Assembly (NCBI RefSeq): GCF_002770725.1 | Contig: NZ_NQVN01000008.1 | Span: 62,001 to 126,000, forward strand | Source of the DNA: Pleomorphomonas carboxyditropha | GTDB taxonomy: Bacteria; Pseudomonadota; Alphaproteobacteria; Rhizobiales; Pleomorphomonadaceae | Length of the DNA: 64,000 nt | Direction: 5' to 3' | Part shown: positions 1 to 8,596 of the stretch, piece after piece | Layout: each line of letters begins with the position of its first letter | How positions within the stretch are numbered: position 1 is the stretch's first letter | The notes under the pieces: model-generated | The model's input: only the letters and a program-made list of their open reading frames with translations | Databases searched by the model: none | Told to the model about the DNA's origin: nothing | Position numbers and translations under genes: made by a program

Positions 1-1
1 G

Positions 2-829
2 TTTATCGGTTCGGAGGGCACTCTGGGCATCGTCACGGCAGCGGCGTTGAAGCTTCGTCACCGCCCGCGCGGGCTGGCGGCGGCCTTCGTCTCGGTCGCC
101 TCGCCGGCGGCGGCGCTCGACCTGTTCGCACGCGCCCAGGCCGCGGCGAGCTTCGGCCTCACCGGCTTCGAATTGATGTCCGGCCTCGCCATGGAATTCG
201 CCCTGCGCCATCTTCCGGGCGCCCGCCTGCCGGCCGCCGCCGCGCCCTGGTACGTGCTGGTCGAGGTCGGTTCCGGCCGTTCCGATGCCGAGGCCGGCGC
301 GGTCATTCTCGACATTCTCGAAAGCGCCATGGCGGCGGGCGAGGCGCTCGACGCGGCGGTGGCGCAGTCGCTTTCCCAGGTCGACGATTTCTGGCGGCTT
401 CGCCACGGCATGAGCGAGGTGCAGAAGCACGAGGGCGGCTCCATCAAGCACGACGTTTCCGTGCCGATCGGCGACCTGCCGGCCTTCCTCGACGAGGCGA
501 TGGCCGCGGTGACGGCGGCCTTTCCCGGCTGCCGGCCGGTGCCGTTCGGCCACATGGGCGACGGCAACATCCATTTCAACGTCAGCCAGCCCGAGGGCGG
601 CGACCGCCAGGCGTTCCTCTCCCGCTGGGACGAGATGAACGCCGTCGTGCACGATGTGGTGCGAAAATACGATGGCTCGGTGGCGGCCGAGCATGGCGTC
701 GGCCGGCTCAAGGTCGACCTGCTGGCCGAAGTGAAGCCGTCGCTTGATCTGGAGCTGATGGGCCGCCTCAAGGATGCGCTCGATCCCGAGGGCATCCTCA
801 ATCCCGGCCGGGTCATTCGCCGGTCATGA
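2..829 (+). CDS. FAD-binding oxidase, C-terminal part (5' truncated by window edge)
   Basis: This is the C-terminal part of a FAD-linked oxidase of the GlcD / D-lactate dehydrogenase / D-2-hydroxyglutarate dehydrogenase family, which oxidises 2-hydroxy acids using FAD. The reading frame is open from base 2. The first residues (FIGSEGTLGIVTAA) are the end of the FAD-binding domain. The C-terminal domain carries the family motifs HMGDGNIHFN and AEHGVGRLK and ends in LDPEGILNPGRVI, as usual for these flavoenzymes. About half of a normal 460-480 residue protein is missing to the left. The substrate cannot be told from this part; D-2-hydroxyglutarate or D-lactate are the usual candidates. Its stop overlaps by 17 bases the tail of the convergent gene on the minus strand. 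Confidence 0.85.
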   Translation, partial: FIGSEGTLGIVTAAALKLRHRPRGLAAAFVSVASPAAALDLFARAQAAASFGLTGFELMSGLAMEFALRHLPGARLPAAAAPWYVLVEVGSGRSDAEAGAVILDILESAMAAGEALDAAVAQSLSQVDDFWRLRHGMSEVQKHEGGSIKHDVSVPIGDLPAFLDEAMAAVTAAFPGCRPVPFGHMGDGNIHFNVSQPEGGDRQAFLSRWDEMNAVVHDVVRKYDGSVAAEHGVGRLKVDLLAEVKPSLDLELMGRLKDALDPEGILNPGRVIRRS

Positions 830-1499
830 ACAGCAGCCAGCGGCCGTCGGCGGCGATCTCCAGGCGGTAGAACTCGTAGGAGCCGACCGCGCGCATTTCC
901 TCGAAATCGCCGGCCGTCAGCACGCGATAGACCTCGACGAGCTGGCGGCGATCGAGGGTGTCCGGCGGCAGCTCGGCGAAATAGGGCCAGACATAGCGGG
1001 CCTGTGGCGTGCCGTCGCCCTTCACCACCCAGCCGGCATCGAGCACGTCGAGCAGGATGGCCAGCACCTCGAGGCCGGCGGTATCGCCGGAGGCCGCCTT
1101 CAGGATGTCGATCGGATCGCCCTCGCCGGTCGAGGAGAACAGCGGCGGCGGGCTGGACAGGCCGATCACCGCCCGCATCTGCGTCTCGTCGCCGGATCGG
1201 GCGGCGGCGACGATCTTCTCGCGCATGGCCGCGACGGCCGGCGGCAGCGTCGAGAGATCGTAGCGCACCTCGGGGAGGGAAGCGGACGCCGCCTCGTCTG
1301 GAGGGGTCGCCAGGCCCGTACCGGTCCCGACGCCGGATCCGTCGTCCCCGGGAACGCTGAAGCCATAGCCGCTGCCCGGCGAGCGGCCGGTTTCCGGCGA
1401 CGACTGGAGGCCGAAGGCGAGGGCTGTCGACGCGGCGCATAGCGACAGGCTCACCGCGATCGCCGCGGCGAACAAGGGCGCTCCGATGGAAATCCGCAT
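813..1499 (-). CDS. hypothetical exported protein
   Basis: I do not recognise the family. The chosen start (MRISIGAPLFAA) gives an ideal signal peptide: a short basic end, a hydrophobic core rich in Ala, Leu and Val, and an ASTALA-type cleavage site near residue 27. An open frame continues 46 codons further upstream, but that extension is Arg-rich and would bury the signal peptide. The mature part has a Gly/Ser/Pro-rich linker (about residues 30-70) followed by a mixed alpha/beta region with the segment YVWPYFAELPPDTL, and it ends in WLLFMTGE. There are no Cys pairs or catalytic motifs. It is probably periplasmic, about 228 residues, with unknown function. Confidence 0.6.
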   Translation of the reverse strand: MRISIGAPLFAAAIAVSLSLCAASTALAFGLQSSPETGRSPGSGYGFSVPGDDGSGVGTGTGLATPPDEAASASLPEVRYDLSTLPPAVAAMREKIVAAARSGDETQMRAVIGLSSPPPLFSSTGEGDPIDILKAASGDTAGLEVLAILLDVLDAGWVVKGDGTPQARYVWPYFAELPPDTLDRRQLVEVYRVLTAGDFEEMRAVGSYEFYRLEIAADGRWLLFMTGE

Positions 1500-1536
1500 G
1501 TCGTCCCCCGGGCCTCGCGCGGCGGCCTGCCGCGCC

Positions 1537-1815
1537 TTACTGCAGGGTGCGCAGCAGCGTGTATCCGCCCGAGGAGATCTTCTCCGGCAGCTCGGCAACC
1601 AGCCGGGCCACGCTTTCCTCGCCGAAGCACTCGACAAGCGTCGTCAGGGCGGCGAACAGGGCCGCGTGGGCAACCGCGTCGACGGGAATGCCGTCGTCGT
1701 CGGCATCGTCGAAGGCGCGCTCCATGTGCGTCATGGCCCGATGCTTGAAATTATCGCCCACCGTGGCCTCGACCGGCTCAAGCAGTTCGTCCCGCATATC
1801 CGACATCGGCCCCAT
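1537..1815 (-). CDS. conserved small hypothetical protein
   Basis: This is a small acidic soluble protein of about 92 residues with no recognised domain. It runs through GDNFKHRAMTHMERAF to a C-terminus ending GGYTLLRTLQ. The frame is open another 33 codons upstream, but AGAAGG five bases before the ATG at 1815 supports this start (MGPMSDMRDELLEP). An in-frame ATG three codons later is the alternative. It lies 38 bases before the exported protein on the same strand, so the two may be co-transcribed. It has no signal peptide or membrane segment. Confidence 0.5.
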   Translation of the reverse strand: MGPMSDMRDELLEPVEATVGDNFKHRAMTHMERAFDDADDDGIPVDAVAHAALFAALTTLVECFGEESVARLVAELPEKISSGGYTLLRTLQ

Positions 1816-1968
1816 CCGCACCTTCTGGAATCGGTTCGCAGCACCAAGGCCGCCGCCGATCCGCATCATCGACGGGCGCCACACTATCATCGTTCCGCCA
1901 AGACGCAACGCCAACCGTTAAAGAGCGTTAACGAGTTTGAAGAAATGCGGTTAACGAACCGGTAACCA

Positions 1969-2373
1969 TCAGCGGGCGGGCGCGACGGGCGAATCGCCGG
2001 TGCGGCCGAAGCGCTGGTCGAGGCGTTCGGAGAGCTGCGCCCCCTCCGCGAAATAGCGCTGGAGTACGCCGCGCGTCGACGCCGTGCAGGTCCGGTGGGC
2101 CACCGCGAAGGTGCGCTGGCCGCGGTTGAAGGCCTCGACATAGGGGCGGCGCGCCGGCCCGTCGAGGCCCTGCGCATCGAGGAGCGCCACCATCTTGGCG
2201 CGCCAGTCGGCCGCCGATGGCCCGCCACAGAGGCCATCGAGATAGGCCGCCGCGCCGAGCACTTCGGACAGGCGCAGGATGTCAGCCTGATAGGGGGGAG
2301 GCGGCGTGGCGTCGGCGGCCAGGAGCGGCGTCGCCGAGGCAAGCGTCACGAACACGGCCAGAACCTTCAGCAA
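1969..2373 (-). CDS. TIGR02301 family exported protein
   Basis: This 134-residue protein has a clear signal peptide (MLKVLAVFVTLASATPLLAA, cleaved near residue 20). The mature domain contains LRLSEVLGAAAYLDGLCGG and two cysteines (in GLCGG and HRTCTAS). The pattern fits the TIGR02301 family of uncharacterised Rhizobiales proteins, which from memory usually sits beside a NUDIX gene; here it lies 69 bases downstream of one on the same strand. The two cysteines may form a disulphide in the periplasm. The function is unknown. Confidence 0.65.
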   Translation of the reverse strand: MLKVLAVFVTLASATPLLAADATPPPPYQADILRLSEVLGAAAYLDGLCGGPSAADWRAKMVALLDAQGLDGPARRPYVEAFNRGQRTFAVAHRTCTASTRGVLQRYFAEGAQLSERLDQRFGRTGDSPVAPAR

Positions 2374-2442
2374 GAGACGCCCCCTGTCGCGCCGAACCTT
2401 CGGCCATTCTGGACCGTCCGCCGAGACGGGGCAAGGATGGCG

Positions 2443-2880
2443 TCAGCCTTCGACGAGCGCCCTCGTGCGGTCGATGAATTCGGCAAGCTTCGGCGTCAAG
2501 CTGAATTCGGCAAGTTGTTCGGGCGGAACAAAACGGGCGGCCAGCGCGTCCGAGGCGGCCACCGGCTCGGCGTTGGCGGCGGCTTTCGCCGCAAAGACGA
2601 TCAGCACGTAATGGCGGAAGGTGCTGCCGTCGCCGCCCGACAGAATCACTTCGTGGACGAGCGGAACCCCGGCGAGCGTGATCCGCAGCCCGGTCTCCTC
2701 GAACACCTCGCGGCGGGCGGCGTCCTCGAGGGTTTCGCCCCATTCGAGATGGCCGCCGGGAAAGCTCCAGAGGCCGCCCGACGGGTCGCCGGAGCGCTCC
2801 ACCAACAGCACCTCGCCGCCGCGCCAGACGCCGACGCTGACACCGACACGAGGCTGGCGGAGGGAGGCGGGGGAGGGCAT
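2443..2880 (-). CDS. NUDIX hydrolase
   Basis: NUDIX enzymes hydrolyse a nucleoside diphosphate linked to another group, using Mg2+. The full Nudix box is present at about residues 42-64: GG, then E five residues on (GETLEDAA), then [10 protein letters not shown], which gives the metal-binding REUxEE core. The N-terminus ([21 protein letters not shown]) and the length of 145 residues fit a single-domain ADP-ribose/nucleotide type. The substrate cannot be predicted. It sits in a same-strand run with the TIGR02301 gene downstream and a conserved hypothetical gene 4 bases upstream, so the three are probably one transcript. Confidence 0.88.
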   Translation of the reverse strand: MPSPASLRQPRVGVSVGVWRGGEVLLVERSGDPSGGLWSFPGGHLEWGETLEDAARREVFEETGLRITLAGVPLVHEVILSGGDGSTFRHYVLIVFAAKAAANAEPVAASDALAARFVPPEQLAEFSLTPKLAEFIDRTRALVEG

Positions 2881-2884
2881 GGTC

Positions 2885-3445
2885 TCAGCCGAACAGCGCG
2901 TCGACGGCCGACTGGGCGTCGCCGGTGTCCTCGGTGACCATGGCGGCCACCGGCGCGCCGTTGATCAGGCCCATGGCGTGAGCCAGCAGCGGCTTGATGC
3001 GCATTTCCGACAGGTCGGTCAGCGCCTCGATCGGCAGCGCGTCCATCGGGGCGTCGATGATCATGCGCTGCAGGCCGGCCATGGCGGCGTCGATCCGGGC
3101 GACGGTATCGTCGAACGCCCGCCGGCGCTCCGGATCGCAAGCCTCGTAGGCGGCAATGGCGAGGTCGCGCTCCTTGAAATGCGACTGGCGGAAATGCTCG
3201 ACATAGGAGCAGGGCTGCCAGGCGACGACGTCCGGCGCGCAGTCCGGCATCATCGGCAGCATGTCGATCAGCATCACCACTTCATTGAAATGGTTGAGGT
3301 AGTCGGTGGCGAGCCAGGTGTCGGGGTGGATGTTGGCGGCGGCAAGACGGTCCGGAGAGAAAACGGTCTCCGGCCTCACGAGCTCTTCCGTGCCTGCCGT
3401 GCCCGCCAATTCATCCCCCGCCGAAAAATTCACTTTCGGAAACAT
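2885..3445 (-). CDS. conserved hypothetical protein
   Basis: This 186-residue soluble protein has no recognised domain. Notable segments are [30 protein letters not shown] and [17 protein letters not shown]. The spread of His, Asp and Glu residues suggests an alpha-helical fold but no known active site. It starts at ATG 3445 ([12 protein letters not shown]) and ends 4 bases before the NUDIX gene, so it is likely the first gene of that small operon. There is no signal peptide. I believe similar proteins occur in other Rhizobiales, but no role can be assigned. Confidence 0.55.
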   Translation of the reverse strand: MFPKVNFSAGDELAGTAGTEELVRPETVFSPDRLAAANIHPDTWLATDYLNHFNEVVMLIDMLPMMPDCAPDVVAWQPCSYVEHFRQSHFKERDLAIAAYEACDPERRRAFDDTVARIDAAMAGLQRMIIDAPMDALPIEALTDLSEMRIKPLLAHAMGLINGAPVAAMVTEDTGDAQSAVDALFG

Positions 3446-3548
3446 ACCGTGGTCAAGGTTGCCAAATACCTTACGCCGGCATTTGTTTGGCGACGGGCGA
3501 AGCGGATATCATCGTCTTCGTCAGGCAGTCGGTTATCGGGGTCGGTGC

Positions 3549-4328
3549 ATGTGCGGTCGATTTGTGCTCATCGAGTCGCTAAGGGCAATGCAGAACCTGT
3601 TCGGCTATCGCATCGACGAGCGCTTTCCCGAGCGGCTCCTCGATGCCGGCCGTCGCTACAACATCGCGCCGACCCAACCGATCGTGGCCGTCGATGCCGG
3701 CCTCGACGGCGTCCGGCATGTCCGCCTCGTGCGGTGGGGCCTCATCCCCGCCTGGACGAAGGATGCCAGGACCCAATCGCTTCTCTTCAACGCCCGCTCC
3801 GAAACGGCGGCCGACAAGCCGTCGTTCCGGACGGCCATGCGCCACCGCCGCTGCCTCGTTCCCGCCTCCGGCTTCTATGAATGGCGGCGCATGGGGACGG
3901 CCAAGATGCCCTATTATATCCGCCCGCGCGACGGCTCGACCATGGCCTTCGCCGGTCTTACCGAGACCTGGCTCGGACCGGATGGCAGCGAGATCGACAC
4001 CGGCGCCATCCTCACCACGTCGGCCAACAGGCTGATGGCGATGCTGCACGACCGGATGCCGGTCATCCTGGATCCCGGGGATTGGGACGAGTGGCTCGAC
4101 TGCGGCAACCGCCGGCCGCGCGACGTCGCCCGCCTGCTGCGGCCGGCCGCCGACGATCTGCTCGAAGCCATCCCGGTCAGCGAGCGGGCGAACAGCGTGG
4201 CCAACGACGACGAGGCGCTGATCGCCCCGCTCGCCGAACCGCTCACCGTCGACGCCGAGCCGGAGGCGGAGAAGCCGGCCGACCCGACGCCCGACGACGA
4301 GCCGCCGGCGCAAGGCAGCCTGTTCTGA
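3549..4328 (+). CDS. yedK: SOS response-associated peptidase YedK/HMCES-type (SRAP)
   Basis: SRAP proteins shield abasic sites in single-stranded DNA by forming a covalent link with the N-terminal cysteine. The start chosen is the ATG giving MCGRF, so Cys2 becomes the N-terminal nucleophile after Met removal. The 81 codons open upstream would destroy this and are rejected. Other family residues are visible: Asn in FNARSET, Glu in GFYEW, and His in LHDRMP. The length of 259 residues is normal; the last 40 residues are Pro/Glu/Asp-rich and probably disordered. The upstream 100 bases contain no GAACN7GAAC or GTTCN7GTTC box, so SOS control is not evident here despite the family name. Confidence 0.92.
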   Translation: MCGRFVLIESLRAMQNLFGYRIDERFPERLLDAGRRYNIAPTQPIVAVDAGLDGVRHVRLVRWGLIPAWTKDARTQSLLFNARSETAADKPSFRTAMRHRRCLVPASGFYEWRRMGTAKMPYYIRPRDGSTMAFAGLTETWLGPDGSEIDTGAILTTSANRLMAMLHDRMPVILDPGDWDEWLDCGNRRPRDVARLLRPAADDLLEAIPVSERANSVANDDEALIAPLAEPLTVDAEPEAEKPADPTPDDEPPAQGSLF

Positions 4329-4363
4329 AGGGCTGTTGAGGCTGTGGCGGCGGTCTGCTATCA

Positions 4364-4384
4364 TGTATCTACATTATAGATACA
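4364..4384 (+). promoter_or_regulatory. mazEF operator palindrome
   Basis: TGTATCTA at 4364-4371 and TAGATACA at 4377-4384 form a perfect 8-base inverted repeat around a CATTA spacer, 10 bases before the mazE start. This AT-rich site stands out from its high-GC surroundings and overlaps possible -10 sequences (TACATT, TATAGA). AbrB/MazE antitoxins repress their own promoters through such palindromes, so it is the likely autoregulatory operator. Confidence 0.75.
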
Positions 4385-4394
4385 GGGGGAAGCC

Positions 4395-4634
4395 ATGCGC
4401 GCCACCGTCCGCAAATGGGGCAACAGCGCCGCCATCCGCATTCCTTCGCCGTTGCTCGAAGCGGCGAACCTGTCGCTTGATGTCGAGGTCGACATCACGG
4501 AGGAGAACGGTCGCATCGTCATCGAGCCGGTCCGCGCGGCTTTCGATCTCGGCACGCTGCTCTCCGCCATCACGCCCGACAACGTCCATGCGGAAGTGGA
4601 TAGCGGTGAGCCGACCGGTAAGGAACGTCTCTGA
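4395..4634 (+). CDS. mazE: MazE-type AbrB-family antitoxin
   Basis: This 79-residue antitoxin has the SpoVT/AbrB swapped-hairpin DNA-binding domain at its N-terminus: MRATVRKWGNSAAIRIPSPL is typical of MazE. The acidic C-terminal half should wrap around and block the toxin. It overlaps the toxin gene by one base (TGATG), which implies translational coupling. The upstream palindrome is the probable site for autoregulation by MazE and the MazEF complex. Confidence 0.9.
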   Translation: MRATVRKWGNSAAIRIPSPLLEAANLSLDVEVDITEENGRIVIEPVRAAFDLGTLLSAITPDNVHAEVDSGEPTGKERL

Positions 4635-4963
4635 TGGCCTGGGCGCCCGAGGCCGGCGACGTGGTCTGGCTGGAATTCTCGCCGCAGGCCGGACATGAGC
4701 AGGCCGGCCGCCGGCCCGCCGTGGTGCTCAGCCCATCCGCCTATAATCGTCTCACCGGGCTGATGCTGTGCTGTCCGCTGACGACGCGGGTAAAGGGCTA
4801 CCCCTTCGAGGTGCCGATCGCCGACACGCGCGGCAGCGTCGCCCTTGCCGACCAGGTGAAGAGCCTCGACTGGCAGGCGCGCAATGCCGAGCGCAAGGGC
4901 AGGGTGTCGGGGGCGGAACTCGTCGAGATCAGGGGAAAGGCGACGGCGCTGATCCGAGGATGA
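4634..4963 (+). CDS. mazF: MazF/PemK-type endoribonuclease toxin
   Basis: This 109-residue toxin of the MazF/ChpB/PemK family cleaves single-stranded RNA at short sequences. The N-terminus GDVVWLEFSPQAGHEQAGRR followed by PAVVLSPSAYN is the family signature, and LCCPLTTRVKGYPFEV and VKSLDWQARN complete the SH3-like fold. The reading frame is intact, so the toxin is probably active. It follows mazE with a one-base overlap and ends 5 bases from the convergent purN. The RNA sequence cut cannot be inferred. Confidence 0.92.
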   Translation: MAWAPEAGDVVWLEFSPQAGHEQAGRRPAVVLSPSAYNRLTGLMLCCPLTTRVKGYPFEVPIADTRGSVALADQVKSLDWQARNAERKGRVSGAELVEIRGKATALIRG

Positions 4964-4967
4964 TCCC

Positions 4968-5618
4968 TCACGCCGCCGAGAACAGCCGTGCCGTTTCGTC
5001 GACGGCGCCGGGCGCGATTTCCACCCTCTCGCCCGTGATCTTCGCCTTGCCTTCGGCGATCAGGCGGACGGCGAGGGGATAAAGGCGATGCTCGGCCGTC
5101 AGTATGCGGGCGGCGAGGCTGTCCGGCGTGTCGCCGGCCACCACCGGCACGGCTGCCTGGGCGACGATCGGTCCGGCGTCCATCTCGGCCCGCACGAAAT
5201 GCACCGTGCAGCCGGCGAGCTTGACGCCGTCGGCGATCGCCCGCTCGTGGGTATGAAGCCCCTTGTAGGACGGCAGCAGCGACGGGTGAATGTTGATCAG
5301 CCGGTTGTGCCAGCGCTCGATGAAGGCGGGGGAGACGATGCGCATGAAGCCGGCAAGGCAGACGAAGTCGACGCCGTGGGCGACAAGCGCGTCGATCACC
5401 GCCGCTTCGAACTCGGCCTTGGAGGCGTGGGCCTTGTGGTCGACGACAACGGCCGGAATGCCGCGCGCGCGGGCGAAGTCGAGCCCCTTGGCATCGGGGC
5501 GGTTGGAGAGGACGCAGCATATTTCGGCCGGAAAGGCCGGATCCTGCGCCGCCTCGACCAGCGCCGCCATGTTGGATCCGCGCCCGGAAATCAGAATGCC
5601 GACCTTGAGCTTGCCCAT
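4968..5618 (-). CDS. purN: phosphoribosylglycinamide formyltransferase
   Basis: PurN transfers a formyl group from 10-formyltetrahydrofolate to GAR, the third step of IMP synthesis. The 216-residue product starts MGKLKVGILISGRGSNMAAL (phosphate-binding GRGSN). It carries NIHPSLLPSYKGLHTH with the catalytic Asn/His, and HFVRAEMDAGPI with the essential Asp. The frame stays open far upstream only because of the purM shadow; the ATG at 5618 fits the family start. It lies 62 bases downstream of purM on the same strand, the usual purMN pair, in the cytosol. Confidence 0.95.
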   Translation of the reverse strand: MGKLKVGILISGRGSNMAALVEAAQDPAFPAEICCVLSNRPDAKGLDFARARGIPAVVVDHKAHASKAEFEAAVIDALVAHGVDFVCLAGFMRIVSPAFIERWHNRLINIHPSLLPSYKGLHTHERAIADGVKLAGCTVHFVRAEMDAGPIVAQAAVPVVAGDTPDSLAARILTAEHRLYPLAVRLIAEGKAKITGERVEIAPGAVDETARLFSAA

Positions 5619-5680
5619 CTTCCCCTGTCCCGCATGAAGGCCTTCGGCCTCACCCCTCTCTCCAGGAATTCGGCCGATTT

Positions 5681-6745
5681 TCACAGCGTCAGTTCCCCGT
5701 CGAACAGCGTGCGCGGCCCCTCGGGGTCGGCGATCATTTCGCCGAAGCGGACGACGTTCTCGCCGGCCGCCACGAGCGCGGCGGCAACCCGGTCGGTATC
5801 CTCGGGCGCCACCACGGCGATCATGCCGATGCCGCAATTGAACGTCCGCACCAGTTCCGCCTGATCGAGCCCGCCGACCTTGGCCAGCCAGCCGAACACC
5901 TTCGGCACCTTGACGGCCGAAAGGTCGACGCGCGCCGACAGGCCGGCCGGCAGCACGCGCGGAATGTTGTCGACGAAGCCGCCGCCGGTGATGTGGGCGA
6001 GCGCCTTGATGGCGCCGGTCTCCTTCTGGGCGACGAGCACCGGCTTCACGTAGATGCGGGTCGGCACCGTCAAGGCCGCGCCCAGCGTCTCGCCGTCCGA
6101 GAAGGGCGAGGGGGCGGCATAGGAAAGCCCCGAGTGCTCGACGATCTTCCTGACCAGCGAGAAGCCGTTGGAGTGCACGCCCGACGAGGCGATGCCGAGG
6201 ATGACGTCGCCGTCCCGCACGCTGTCGCGCGGCAATATGCCGTCGCGCTCGACAGCGCCGACGGCAAAGCCGGCGAGATCGTAGTCGCCATCCTTGTACA
6301 TGCCGGGCATCTCGGCCGTTTCGCCGCCGATCAGGGCGCAGCCGGCCATCTTGCAGCCTTCGGCGATGCCGGCCACCACCTCGGCGGCGGTATCGACGGA
6401 GAGGCGCCCGGTTGCGAAATAGTCGAGGAAGAACAGCGGCTCGGCGCCCTGGACCACCAGGTCGTTGACGCTCATCGCTACGAGGTCGATGCCGACGAAG
6501 CCGTGGATGCCCGCCTCGATGGCCACGGCGAGCTTGGTGCCGACGCCGTCGTTGGCCGCTACCAGCACCGGGTCGCGGAACTTGCAGGCGGCGAGGTCGA
6601 ACAGGCCGCCGAAGCCGCCGATGTCGGCGTCGGCGCCGATCCGGCGCGTTGCCTTGACCAGGGGTTTGATGCGATCGACGAGGGCGTTTCCGGCGTCGAT
6701 GTCGACGCCGGCGTCGCGATAGGTGAGCCCGTTCTTGCCGTTCAT
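5681..6745 (-). CDS. purM: phosphoribosylformylglycinamidine cyclo-ligase
   Basis: PurM (AIR synthetase) closes the imidazole ring using ATP. The 354-residue product begins [20 protein letters not shown], the standard PurM start. It contains [15 protein letters not shown] (ATP-binding region), [20 protein letters not shown], and [11 protein letters not shown]. An upstream extension of the open frame is rejected because it lies outside the family and runs into the divergent gene. It is transcribed with purN and faces the CDP-alcohol phosphotransferase gene across about 150 bases. I see no purine riboswitch or obvious operator there. Confidence 0.95.
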   Translation of the reverse strand: MNGKNGLTYRDAGVDIDAGNALVDRIKPLVKATRRIGADADIGGFGGLFDLAACKFRDPVLVAANDGVGTKLAVAIEAGIHGFVGIDLVAMSVNDLVVQGAEPLFFLDYFATGRLSVDTAAEVVAGIAEGCKMAGCALIGGETAEMPGMYKDGDYDLAGFAVGAVERDGILPRDSVRDGDVILGIASSGVHSNGFSLVRKIVEHSGLSYAAPSPFSDGETLGAALTVPTRIYVKPVLVAQKETGAIKALAHITGGGFVDNIPRVLPAGLSARVDLSAVKVPKVFGWLAKVGGLDQAELVRTFNCGIGMIAVVAPEDTDRVAAALVAAGENVVRFGEMIADPEGPRTLFDGELTL

Positions 6746-6898
6746 GGAGCCTCGCGCCTTCCCTGCAATGGATATCCGGCAAGAAGCCGAAACCGCGGAA
6801 AATGACAAGTCAAAACTGCGCCTTTCCCGCTTCCCTTGGCGGGAAAACGGCATGCATGGCCACAGGTCGGTCTTGGAAAGCGCGGCGGCGATGCTCAA

Positions 6899-7465
6899 AT
6901 GACCGACACGACCTTCCCTCGGGGACGCCTTTTGACCATACCCAACCTCATCACGCTGGCCCGCCTGATCGCCGTTCCCGCGGTCATCCTGCTGCTGCTC
7001 GACGGTGATTTCGGCTGGGCCTTCGCCGTGTTCGTGATCGCCGGCATTTCCGACGGCGTCGATGGCGCCATCGCCCGCCACGTGCCGGGGCAGGCGAGCG
7101 AACTCGGCCGCCTGCTCGATCCGGTGGCCGACAAGGCGCTGCTGGTCTCGATCTTCGTGGTGCTAGCGGCCACCGGGCACGCGCCGATGTGGCTCACCGT
7201 GCTGGTGGTCAGCCGCGACGTGCTGATCGTCGGTGGCGTCATCGTTTCCTGGCTGGCGTCGAAGCCGGTGCCGATCGTGCCGCTGATGATTTCCAAGGCC
7301 AACACGGCGGCGCAGATTCTTTATGCCGCCCTGTTGCTCGCCGATCTCGGCCTGGCATGGCGGTTGGAGCCGCTTGTGGATATCATGGGCTGGGTCGTGG
7401 CGGCCTTGACCCTGGTCTCCGCCGCCGCCTACGTCAGGGGCTGGCTTGCGTTCATGCAAGGGTGA
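6899..7465 (+). CDS. CDP-alcohol phosphatidyltransferase family protein
   Basis: This integral membrane enzyme moves a phosphatidyl group from CDP-diacylglycerol to an alcohol acceptor. The family motif D(x)2DG(x)2AR(x)8-9G(x)3D(x)3D is complete in the stretch from [10 protein letters not shown] to [11 protein letters not shown] (about residues 56-83 of the 188). Five to six hydrophobic segments follow the usual pattern. The start ATG at 6899 (MTDTTFPRG) is preferred over one 21 codons upstream. The acceptor (glycerophosphate, phosphatidylglycerol or other) is not determinable; it is smaller than most true PgsA. It is followed after 9 bases by the permease gene, so they are likely co-transcribed. 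Confidence 0.85.
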   Translation: MTDTTFPRGRLLTIPNLITLARLIAVPAVILLLLDGDFGWAFAVFVIAGISDGVDGAIARHVPGQASELGRLLDPVADKALLVSIFVVLAATGHAPMWLTVLVVSRDVLIVGGVIVSWLASKPVPIVPLMISKANTAAQILYAALLLADLGLAWRLEPLVDIMGWVVAALTLVSAAAYVRGWLAFMQG

Positions 7466-7474
7466 GGACTGCGC

Positions 7475-8596
7475 GTGAAGCTCAGGAATACGGTTCTCTT
7501 CTGGACTGGCGCGGCGCTGGCTTTCGGCCTGCTGCTTTACGTCTTTTCCTCGATCCTGCTGCCCTTCGTCGCCGGAATGGCGCTCGCCTATCTGCTCGAT
7601 CCGGTGGCCGACCGCCTCGAGCGGCTCGGCCTGTCGCGGGCGCTCGCCACCGCGCTGATCCTGGTCCTGTTCGTTCTGCTGGCTCTCCTGGCGGTGATGA
7701 TCATCGTGCCGGTGCTGGGCAGCCAGCTCCAGGGCCTGATCGCCAACATGCCGGCCTATCTCGACGCCGCCCAGCGCTGGCTGAGCCAGGAGGCGGGCTC
7801 GCGCCTGTTCCGGGCGTTGCGCATCTCGGCGACCGATATCCGCGGATCGCTCGGCGCGCTGTTCAGCAACGGCTCCTCCATCATGGCGGCGCTGCTCTCG
7901 TCGGTGTGGAACGGCGGCCAGACGCTGATCTCGGTCATTTCGCTGCTGGTGGTGACGCCGGTGGTCGCCTTCTACATGCTGCTCGACTGGGACCGCATGG
8001 TCGCGACCATCGACGACAACCTGCCGCGTCATCATCGCGAGACCATCCGGGCGCTGGCGCGGGAGATGAACGTCGGCGTTGCCAACTTCGTGCGCGGGCA
8101 GGTGTCGGTATCGGCGCTGCTCGGCCTGTTCTACGCCGTGTCGTTGTCGCTCGCCGGCCTGTCCTTCGGCCTGCTGATCGGCCTCGTCGCCGGCCTGATC
8201 AGCTTCATTCCCTATCTCGGGTCGATCGTCGGCGGCGGCCTTGCCATCGGCGTGGCGCTGTACCAGTTCTGGCCGGACTGGACGTGGATAGCCGTCATCG
8301 TCGGCATCTTCGTCATCGGCCAGTTCATCGAGGGCAACATCCTGCAGCCCAAGCTGATCGGCTCGTCGATCGGCCTGCATCCGGTCTGGCTGATGTTCGC
8401 CCTGTTCGCCTTCGGCACGCTGTTCGGCTTCGTCGGCCTTCTGGTCGCCGTGCCGGCCGCCGCGTCGGTGGCCGTGCTGGTCCGCTTCGCCTTCGCCAAG
8501 TATCGGGAGAGTCCGTTCTATAGTCTCGACCAAGGCGAGGCCGCCGATCCGGCCACAGACGAAATTGTTGTTCCACCCGAGGACGCTGCCCCATGA
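7475..8596 (+). CDS. AI-2E / PerM family membrane protein
   Basis: This 373-residue multi-pass membrane protein belongs to the AI-2E transporter (PerM/YhhT) family. The pairs of hydrophobic segments at the N-terminus (LLLYVFSSILLPFVAGMALA) and the C-terminal set including SFIPYLGSIVGGGLAIG and FVIGQFIEGNILQPKLIG are the family hallmarks. Members are proposed exporters of small molecules or Na+/H+ antiporters, and the substrate here is unknown. The start may be the GTG at 7475. Its stop overlaps the hdaA start in ATGA, which implies translational coupling. The order permease-hdaA-ppk is conserved in many Rhizobiales. Confidence 0.85.
   Translation: MKLRNTVLFWTGAALAFGLLLYVFSSILLPFVAGMALAYLLDPVADRLERLGLSRALATALILVLFVLLALLAVMIIVPVLGSQLQGLIANMPAYLDAAQRWLSQEAGSRLFRALRISATDIRGSLGALFSNGSSIMAALLSSVWNGGQTLISVISLLVVTPVVAFYMLLDWDRMVATIDDNLPRHHRETIRALAREMNVGVANFVRGQVSVSALLGLFYAVSLSLAGLSFGLLIGLVAGLISFIPYLGSIVGGGLAIGVALYQFWPDWTWIAVIVGIFVIGQFIEGNILQPKLIGSSIGLHPVWLMFALFAFGTLFGFVGLLVAVPAAASVAVLVRFAFAKYRESPFYSLDQGEAADPATDEIVVPPEDAAP

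Noticed and set aside
1914-1935. CtrA-like pair of TTAA sites upstream of the small gene at 1537-1815
   Set aside because: The spacing is six bases, not seven, and nothing links the gene to the cell cycle.
3306-3548. N-terminal extension of the SRAP protein by 81 codons
   Set aside because: It would remove the need for Cys2 as N-terminal nucleophile and overlaps the divergent gene; MCGRF at 3549 is the family start.
6746-6898. Possible purine riboswitch or PurR operator before purM
   Set aside because: No conserved riboswitch helices or clear palindrome could be made out in the divergent region.
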